A DNA stretch of 64,000 nucleotides from JAYFRC01 sp034926415. GTDB lineage: Bacteria; Bacillota; Clostridia; Oscillospirales; Oscillospiraceae. The translations under genes were made by a program, and so were the position numbers. Each line of letters opens with the position of its first letter. The stretch's first letter is position 1. The DNA is taken from positions 1 to 64,000 of the forward strand of contig JAYFRC010000047.1 of the NCBI GenBank assembly GCA_034926415.1, read 5' to 3'. This document shows positions 58,707 to 64,000 of this stretch, piece by piece. Under the pieces are notes generated by a model, which saw only the letters and a program-made list of their open reading frames with translations, was not told where the DNA came from and did not search any database.

Positions 58707-59459
58707 CGTTCTTCCGATATGGTTTATCATGCTCGCCAGATATGCCGCTCCGAAGCCGTTGTCGATATTCACTACGCTTACTCCGCTCGCGCAGGAGTTG
58801 AGCATCGAAAGCAGCGCCGACACTCCGCCGAAGGAAGCTCCGTATCCGACGCTCGTCGGCACGGCGATGACGGGGCAGTCCGCAAGCCCGCCGATGACGC
58901 TCGCAAGAGCGCCCTCCATTCCGGCTATTGCTATTATAGTGCGCGCGCTCATGATCTCATCGAGATTTGAAAGCAGGCGGTGAAGCCCGGCGACTCCCAC
59001 GTCGTACAGCCGCGTCACCTCGTTGCCGAGAGCCTCGGCGGTTAGCGCGGCCTCCTCGGCGACGGCCATGTCGCTCGTTCCGCCGGTGGCGACGACAATT
59101 TTCCCGAGGCCGTCGGGCTTCGGAAATTCCCCGACTATGCCGACGTTCCCCATTTCAAAGTACCGAAGCGGAAGCTCCGCGCTGACAATCGGCACAGCCT
59201 CGGGTTTCATCCTTGTTATGAGCACCGTTTCCTGTCCGCGGTTCCTCATTGCCTTTGCTATTTTCACTATCTGCTCGGGGGTTTTCCCCGCGCCGTATAC
59301 GACCTCCGCGGCGCCCTGTCTCAGACCGCGGTGATGGTCTATCTTTGCAAATCCGAGGTCTTCGAACGGCTCCATTTTTAGCTTCAGCACCGCGTCCTTA
59401 ACGGCCACGTTTCCCTGCGCCACATCCTGCAGCAGTGCTACTATTTCAGCTTCGTTCAT
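58698..59459 (-). CDS. larB: Pyridinium-3,5-biscarboxylic acid mononucleotide synthase LarB
   Basis: Carboxylates and hydrolyses nicotinic acid adenine dinucleotide, the first step of the nickel-pincer cofactor. 253 aa, with a C-terminal PurE/AIR-carboxylase-like domain: VATGGTSDMAVAEEAALTAEALG near 125, then GMEGALASVIGGLADCPVIAVPTSVGYGAS. Starts three bases after larE stops. Confidence 0.94.
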   Translation of the reverse strand: MNEAEIVALLQDVAQGNVAVKDAVLKLKMEPFEDLGFAKIDHHRGLRQGAAEVVYGAGKTPEQIVKIAKAMRNRGQETVLITRMKPEAVPIVSAELPLRYFEMGNVGIVGEFPKPDGLGKIVVATGGTSDMAVAEEAALTAEALGNEVTRLYDVGVAGLHRLLSNLDEIMSARTIIAIAGMEGALASVIGGLADCPVIAVPTSVGYGASFGGVSALLSMLNSCASGVSVVNIDNGFGAAYLASMINHIGRTEV

Positions 59460-59462
59460 CTT

Positions 59463-60206
59463 TTACCTTCCCTTCAGGTCGAGAAATACAAGCTCAAAAA
59501 ACGGACTGAGCTTCCGTATTATCTCATCGCGTTCTTTAAGCGCGGTTTCCATCTGTTCCTCCGGGAACTGCAGTCGCGCTGCACCTTTGTACACGCGAAC
59601 CCGGAAATCGCTGTATCCCATGGCAAAAAGCTCGCCCTCGGCTCCTTCTATTTTTGCAAGCAGTTCGGGCGTTATCCTGTCGCCCGCGGGAATGCGCGTA
59701 GCGAGGCAGGCGTAGGCCGGTTTGTTCCATGTGAAAAGTCCCGCTTCCTTTGAAAGCCTTCGTATCTCGGCTTTCGTCAGGCCGCACTCGCGCAGCGGCG
59801 AGCGCACCGAAAACTCGCCGAGGGCTTTCATCCCCGGCCTGTCTTCCGAATCGTCGGAAGCGTTAGTCCCATCCATCAGCACATCAAATCCATCGTCCAG
59901 AGCTCGCTCCCTGATTGCCCCAAACAATGTCTTTTTGCAGTAGTAGCAGCGGTCGGCTGGATTGGACGCCACCGCGTCATCCTCCAGCACGTTCACTTCG
60001 ATTACCTTCATATCCGCGCCGAGCTCCTTCGCCATGCGTACGGCGTCGTCAAACTCAAAGCGCGGCTGGAATGCGGAGCGTACATAGTACGCCCGCACAA
60101 CCGCTCCGTTCTTCAGCGCGGCATAGAGCAGGTATGACGAATCCACACCGCCGGAAAATCCCAATGCGACGCGGTTGTTTTCTTTGAAAAATTCTGATAA
60201 ATTCAT
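59463..60206 (-). CDS. larE: Pyridinium-3,5-bisthiocarboxylic acid mononucleotide synthase LarE
   Basis: Adds sulfur to both carboxylates of the pincer precursor using ATP. 247 aa of the PP-loop (N-type ATP pyrophosphatase) family: GFSGGVDSSYLLYAAL near 16, NPADRCYYCKKTLF near 85, and a late WNKPAYACLATRIPAG. Four cysteines lie at positions where family members hold either the sacrificial Cys or an Fe-S cluster; which type applies here I cannot settle. AAGGAG precedes the start. First gene of larE-larB-larC. Confidence 0.93.
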   Translation of the reverse strand: MNLSEFFKENNRVALGFSGGVDSSYLLYAALKNGAVVRAYYVRSAFQPRFEFDDAVRMAKELGADMKVIEVNVLEDDAVASNPADRCYYCKKTLFGAIRERALDDGFDVLMDGTNASDDSEDRPGMKALGEFSVRSPLRECGLTKAEIRRLSKEAGLFTWNKPAYACLATRIPAGDRITPELLAKIEGAEGELFAMGYSDFRVRVYKGAARLQFPEEQMETALKERDEIIRKLSPFFELVFLDLKGR

Positions 60207-60228
60207 ATGGAAGCTCCTTGACTGTTTG

Positions 60229-60264
60229 AAAAAAAGCGGTTCCGCCGTCGGGCGAAACCGCTTT
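60229..60264 (-). terminator. Terminator between the membrane protein pair and larE
   Basis: On the minus strand AAAGCGGTTTCGCC pairs with GGCGGAACCGCTTT (one mismatch) and is followed by TTTTC. Confidence 0.85.
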
Positions 60265-60272
60265 AAGGCGCA

Positions 60273-60587
60273 TCAGCTCTTTTTAAGCAAAGCGTTTTTT
60301 ATAACGCCTTTAGGATCTCTGGCAATAAGAATGACCAGCCATATGACAAGGCCGAGCGCAACCACGGCAAGCCCAAGGAACAAATCATTGAGCATGTCCG
60401 CCGCGGCGGGCGTGAAGTATGCAGCCTTAAGCTCCGCATATTCAAATATCGCGTCGACAAGCCACATTATGGACGCGCCCCAGTACATGAGGCACAGTGT
60501 TCCGATTTTAAGTTCATCGCCCGGAAGATTTTTGTACCATACGACCGTACATATCGCGGCCGCAAGAACTGTTACAAGCAGAGTCAT
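60273..60587 (-). CDS. Small membrane protein next to the lar genes
   Basis: 104 aa with three hydrophobic helices (about 1-17, 29-47 and 66-88) and a basic tail (KGVIKNALLKKS). No family recognised. It follows the 139-aa membrane protein by 13 bp; the pair is conserved in style (short, no signal peptide, helix-rich) and may form one complex. Its place ahead of larE suggests, without proof, a link to lactate or nickel transport. Confidence 0.72.
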   Translation of the reverse strand: MTLLVTVLAAAICTVVWYKNLPGDELKIGTLCLMYWGASIMWLVDAIFEYAELKAAYFTPAAADMLNDLFLGLAVVALGLVIWLVILIARDPKGVIKNALLKKS

Positions 60588-60600
60588 GGTCTATCACTCC

Positions 60601-61020
60601 TCAGCCGATAGAAGCCTGAGCTCCGGAGGCGTCCAGCGTTCTCTTCTCAATGGCGTTGGAAACGGCGACCATTCCCGCCCAAATTACCGTCACAAGAACG
60701 GCCATAGAAACGCCGACCGTAGCCATCTCATGCAGCATTACGCTCGCGTCAGCCGGGTTGCTCGCCGCCGTAAGGAACGGGAACCATGGCACTACCTCGC
60801 CATGCCAGACATGCTCGAAAGCCAGCAGCGCTGAGCCGCCCCAGAGCATATTTGTAAGCCACTTGAGCTTACGGGAAAAAGGAATCTTTCCCTCGGTCTC
60901 GATCATCGCGCTCTCCGCGCCCATAGTGAGCTCTGCGGAAGCCTTTTCTTTCTTTTCAACGGACTTCGTCACGATCGTAGCCACGATCGCTTCAGCGGTC
61001 GGTACCAAAAAACATGCCAT
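60601..61020 (-). CDS. Membrane protein, partner of the 104-aa protein
   Basis: 139 aa. A hydrophobic N terminus (VPTAEAIVATIVTKSV), a charged cytoplasmic-looking stretch (VEKKEKASAELT), then helices around 55-75 (WLTNMLWGGSALLAFEHVWH) and 100-122. GAGGAGG precedes the start. No family recognised; no transporter motif seen. Confidence 0.72.
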   Translation of the reverse strand: MACFLVPTAEAIVATIVTKSVEKKEKASAELTMGAESAMIETEGKIPFSRKLKWLTNMLWGGSALLAFEHVWHGEVVPWFPFLTAASNPADASVMLHEMATVGVSMAVLVTVIWAGMVAVSNAIEKRTLDASGAQASIG

Positions 61021-61095
61021 AATTTTTTCCTCCTCAATTTTTCCTGTCGAAGATGAAGCGACGCCTTGCTTTTACCCGCGGTTTTTGCGTGGAAA

Positions 61096-61135
61096 CAAAA
61101 AGGCATACGGCTTTTCTTCTGAAAAGCTGTATGCT
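61096..61135 (-). terminator. Terminator downstream of the DUF3842 gene
   Basis: On the minus strand GCATACAGCTTTTC pairs with GAAAAGCCGTATGC (one G-T), AGAA loop, then CTTTTTG. Confidence 0.88.
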
Positions 61136-61267
61136 TTCATAGACATACATTTCAAGTTCGCAGTGCGTAAAAAGTTACAGCGCTTCAGCGCCGGAAAAAC
61201 GGCTTCCTGCCGATGGCGCCATTATAACCGCAAGATTCCGCCGTGTCAAGCGCTCTTTTTGTCCTGG

Positions 61268-61687
61268 CTATTTCACCCGGTTGCCGGCTATGCGGCCTAT
61301 CTCGTTCGCGGCAAGCTGTATAAGCTGTCCGACCGGCATGTCCGCTACTCCCGCGACTATGCTGTCGCAGTTGTTCATAGGTATGAGCACTCTGACGGCG
61401 GCACTCTGCCCTATCGCGGCAGCCATAGGGGCGGTTATCTCGCCAAGCATGGAATCCGCTATGACTATTCCCATAGGGCCGGCGATAACGTCCGCTTTCC
61501 TGCAGCCGACGGCAATGGCGTTTTCTCCGGTCGCTCCCCTGTCCGCTCCGGCTTTGAGCATGGCTAAAGTCGCCGCGCTGTTCGTTCCGACCGCCGTCAC
61601 AGAAGAGCCGGGGCAGACCGCCTTTATCGCGACGACGAGCTGACGTCCTATTCCGCCGCCCTGCGCGTCTATCACCAAAATGTTCAT
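61268..61687 (-). CDS. DUF3842 family protein
   Basis: 139 aa, soluble. It opens with NILVIDAQGGGIGRQLVVAI, a Rossmann-like GxGxxG nucleotide loop, and has GPMGIVIADSMLGEITAPMA and a conserved IPMNNCDSIVAG with one Cys. The family is found in anaerobic Firmicutes and has no assigned function. It is separated from the membrane protein pair by a terminator. Confidence 0.85.
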   Translation of the reverse strand: MNILVIDAQGGGIGRQLVVAIKAVCPGSSVTAVGTNSAATLAMLKAGADRGATGENAIAVGCRKADVIAGPMGIVIADSMLGEITAPMAAAIGQSAAVRVLIPMNNCDSIVAGVADMPVGQLIQLAANEIGRIAGNRVK

Positions 61688-62248
61688 TTAAATACCTCCG
61701 CCTTGCGTTTTGCTTATCTTTATATACCATCGGCTGTCAAAAAGCAACCCGCTTTCCGCAGCCGGTCTTTGGACAAGTTTACCCTTTTGGGGAGCTGGCA
61801 AAAATTTTTAGAGTAAATAGTTAATTTTCATTAAAATTTTTGACAGTTTTGAGTTATTTGTTATTTTTTTAACATCAAAAATTCGAAATTTGATTTTCTT
61901 GATTTGGTAAACAAATAACTGACTTTTTTCTCATAAGGTTTTTTTATTAAAAAATTTTTTTATTTAATTGTTTTTCATTCTTTTTGTGAAAAATATCTAG
62001 TTAAAGCTTGCGGTTTTACGGTATTTCTGTATTTTTTTGCATTTTTGCCTGGTGCTTTTGCGCCGGATTATTCAAAATGTTAATCTCAACAAAGAAGTGA
62101 ACGACGCTTCCGCGTTCATTCTCTCCCCTCACTTTGCGGTGCGCTTAACGCGTACCGCCATGAACGCGTCCAAACTTCATAAGCGCCTGAACTTTTTCAG
62201 CGGCAGAGTCGGAACTAAATTTGTGTTAGAGAAGTAGGAGGATTTTTT
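61688..62248. other. AT-rich divergent promoter region
   Basis: 561 bp between the DUF3842 and MFS genes. From 61790 to about 62045 it is over three-quarters A+T with long T and A runs, far from the rest of the window. A TTGACA at 61841 may be a -35 box for the rightward MFS gene, without a good -10. Nearer the gene, TGAACGACGC-TTCCGCGTTCA (62097-62118) is an inverted repeat. No open frame is credible. Confidence 0.45.
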
Positions 62249-63463
62249 ATGGGTACAAAAACAAACGGCAGAGCATGGATAATCGTGGCCTTTTTCACGT
62301 TATTCATGGCAATCATGACTTTCAACCTCATCGTGTTCCCCGCCTGCGCCGTGGATACGATGAACACCTACAACATCGGTCAGGCAGGGTTGACAACCCT
62401 TGCGTCGGTGACCTCCGTGGTAGGTCTGTTTGCAGGCATCGTCTTCGGTCCCATGCTCGATAAGATCGGCTCACGCAAAACGATAATGATAGCTATGATC
62501 ATCGGCGTCGCGCTGTTTTACGTCCGCGCGGTCGTCGCAAGCTACGCGGTCGTCGTCGCTCTCACCTTCCTCGCGTCCTTCTTCGTTGGCGTATGCCAGG
62601 TCTCTGCGGCCAAGGTGCTTGACAGCTGGTTTACCAAGGATAAGGTTTCCGTCGCGTTTGCGTTCCAGGCGGGCGGCGCTGGCATAGGCTCCGCGTCCGT
62701 GTTCGTCATCGGCGCAGCCATCGGCCTTCACAACTGCCTGCTGCTCATTGCCGTCGCTTACACCGTTCTCTGGGTCATCTGGCTCATTATCGGCAAGGAT
62801 GGCCCCATCGCCGTGGAAAATGCGAAGCCCCCAGTCGGAGGCACCGCGAAGGTCTACAAGAGCTCCTATGTCTGGTTCCTCTCGATAGCCACCTCCTGCG
62901 CCGTCGGCGGCACCCTGCTCGTCAATACATACTGCATCAACGCTTTTCTCTCCAAGGGACTTGCCCCTTCCGGCGCGGCGCTTATGGGTACGGTCATAAA
63001 CCTGTCGCTGCTGGTCGGCGGCTATTTCGGAGCGTTCCTGATGGGTACCATCAAGCGCTATAACACCGTCGCCATAATCTGCTTTGTCGGCGGCGGCATC
63101 GGTTATCTCCTCGCATGGTTCACCCCTCTCGGAGTCAACACCTGGATATTCATGATAATCGGCGGCCTGATAATGGGCGGCGGCATCGGAACATGCTCCA
63201 GCCGTACTCCTCTCGTTCCGCTTACCGGGCAGTTCCCTCAGGAGTGCATCGGCACCGCTTCCGGCGCGCTCGAAACAATAAAGGGCGTTCTTACCTTCGT
63301 ATTCCCCATTGCCATCGCAAGCCTTTTCCCCACCAACTACAATGCCATCTTTATCACTTTCGCCATTGTGTGCGTGGTCGGTATAATTTTCGGCGCGCTG
63401 CTCATCCCGGAACTCGGCCCCAAGGGAAAACTTCAGCAGGATGCCGCTGCAAAGAAAAACTGA
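62249..63463 (+). CDS. Major facilitator superfamily transporter (OxlT-like)
   Basis: A 404-aa inner membrane carrier with about 12 helices. The loop between helices 2 and 3 reads GPMLDKIGSRKTIM, the MFS signature; TFNLIVFPACAVDTM near the start and SFFVGVCQVSAAKVLDSWF resemble oxalate/formate-type monocarboxylate carriers. GTAGGAGG precedes the start. Followed by an SDR gene in the same direction, so probably uptake of an acid or alcohol oxidised by it. Confidence 0.9.
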   Translation: MGTKTNGRAWIIVAFFTLFMAIMTFNLIVFPACAVDTMNTYNIGQAGLTTLASVTSVVGLFAGIVFGPMLDKIGSRKTIMIAMIIGVALFYVRAVVASYAVVVALTFLASFFVGVCQVSAAKVLDSWFTKDKVSVAFAFQAGGAGIGSASVFVIGAAIGLHNCLLLIAVAYTVLWVIWLIIGKDGPIAVENAKPPVGGTAKVYKSSYVWFLSIATSCAVGGTLLVNTYCINAFLSKGLAPSGAALMGTVINLSLLVGGYFGAFLMGTIKRYNTVAIICFVGGGIGYLLAWFTPLGVNTWIFMIIGGLIMGGGIGTCSSRTPLVPLTGQFPQECIGTASGALETIKGVLTFVFPIAIASLFPTNYNAIFITFAIVCVVGIIFGALLIPELGPKGKLQQDAAAKKN

Positions 63464-63528
63464 TTTCGACACGCCCAGTTTTTGTTCAGTTATAATTTCA
63501 AAAATTTTTATAAAAGGAGATATTTATT

Positions 63529-64000
63529 ATGGTTGACATGTTAAAGGATCAGGTTGCTATCGTTACCGGCGGCGCCTCTGGAATGGGCGAAGCCACTGCA
63601 AAGCTCTACGCCAGCGAGGGCGCAAAGGTCGTCATCGCGGATTTCAACCCCACAAATGCTCAGAAGGTCGTCGACGAGATAACTAAGGCAGGCGGCGTGG
63701 CGCGTTTTTACCAGTCGATGGATGTCTCCGACCGCGCTCAGGTTGAAGCGATCGCCCAGAAGACCATCGAAGAATTTGGACGCATCGACATCCTCGCCGC
63801 TTACGCAGGCAAGACTTTTGACGGCGACAAGCGGCTCACCCAGCAGCAGTGCCTTGAAAAGACCACCGCTGTCAACCAGTGGGGTATGTATTATTCCTGC
63901 TTCGCGGTCGTTCCTCAGATGAAAAAGCAGAAAAGCGGCAAAATAATCATCTGCTCGTCCAACGGCGCGTTCAACCCGACCGCTCCCGCTTACGAGTACC
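63529..64000 (+). CDS. Short-chain dehydrogenase/reductase, cut by the window end
   Basis: 157 residues of an NAD(P)-dependent oxidoreductase are visible. TGGASGMGEA near residue 13 is the TGxxxGxG cofactor loop; Asp in VIADFNP suggests NAD; ICSSNGAFNPTAPAY holds the catalytic Ser and Tyr. The window stops just after the Tyr. AAAAGGAG precedes the start by about ten bases. Cotranscribed with the MFS carrier (65-bp gap, no terminator). Confidence 0.92.
   Translation, partial: MVDMLKDQVAIVTGGASGMGEATAKLYASEGAKVVIADFNPTNAQKVVDEITKAGGVARFYQSMDVSDRAQVEAIAQKTIEEFGRIDILAAYAGKTFDGDKRLTQQQCLEKTTAVNQWGMYYSCFAVVPQMKKQKSGKIIICSSNGAFNPTAPAYEY

Noticed and set aside
62471..63472. 333-aa antisense open frame opposite the MFS gene
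   Set aside because: Composition rich in Glu, Gly, Asp and Ala is the usual mirror of a membrane protein frame; no start signal.

Overview
The window reads as chromosome from an anaerobic, spore-forming member of the Clostridia, most likely an Oscillospiraceae-type organism. This rests on a GerA-family germination protein, strong AGGAGG-type ribosome binding sites throughout, the gene order recA-recX beside prmC and a YqhQ/DUF1385 gene, S-layer homology (SLH) proteins, two acetyl-CoA transferases, oxygen defence by a flavodiiron protein and Hsp33, and nickel-pincer cofactor genes. The taxon is inferred; no rRNA is present. I see no transposase, phage gene or CRISPR array.

Layout. 0.2-4.2 kb: accessory genes (DEAD-box helicase, glycosyltransferase-like protein, a VbhA-like antitoxin with a truncated Fic toxin) ending at a tRNA-Thr followed by two decayed tandem copies. 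4.5-14.9 kb: a TetR regulator and one long minus-strand operon (KAS III-like enzyme, livHMGF, substrate-binding lipoprotein, CoA-transferase, alpha/beta hydrolase) divergent from a MaoC-type hydratase; together they look like uptake and CoA-dependent use of a small carboxylate. 15.6-29.3 kb: core genes, all minus strand (tsaD, rimI, polA, pgsA, rimO, recX, recA, prmC, DUF1385, a two-component system with a lipoprotein). 29.6-44.2 kb: an accessory block starting at tRNA-Leu and a 5'-half copy of it: SLH remnant, lipoprotein with a DnaJ-type zinc motif, large XRE regulator, SLH surface protein, a Ser/Thr kinase with two small HTH proteins, a divergent cis-prenyltransferase, a DUF255 protein, then an Rrf2 regulator, an acyl-CoA dehydrogenase-EtfA-rubredoxin fusion and a flavodiiron protein. 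44.2-57.2 kb: M20 dipeptidase, GerA protein, YitT, XRE membrane protein, a five-tRNA cluster (Val-Asp-Phe-Gly-Cys), hslO, methyltransferase, yerC-like, purA, a second CoA-transferase, LysR. 57.3-64 kb: larC, larB, larE, two small membrane proteins, DUF3842, then an MFS carrier and the start of an SDR gene.

The most notable points are: (1) the Rrf2 / ACAD-EtfA-rubredoxin / flavodiiron cluster, which by domain logic could pass electrons from an acyl-CoA straight to O2 or NO; (2) an interspersed element of about 140 bp found three times (6454, 25600, 58566), each time filling the gap between two minus-strand genes and supplying the Shine-Dalgarno and start region of unrelated downstream genes, with sequence able to pair with that Shine-Dalgarno; (3) a broken VbhA/Fic toxin-antitoxin pair with an intact inhibitory motif beside the tRNA-Thr locus; (4) a kinase/HTH/SLH signalling module. 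Many start codons were moved downstream of the longest open frame because of Shine-Dalgarno position or family alignment; each case is stated.
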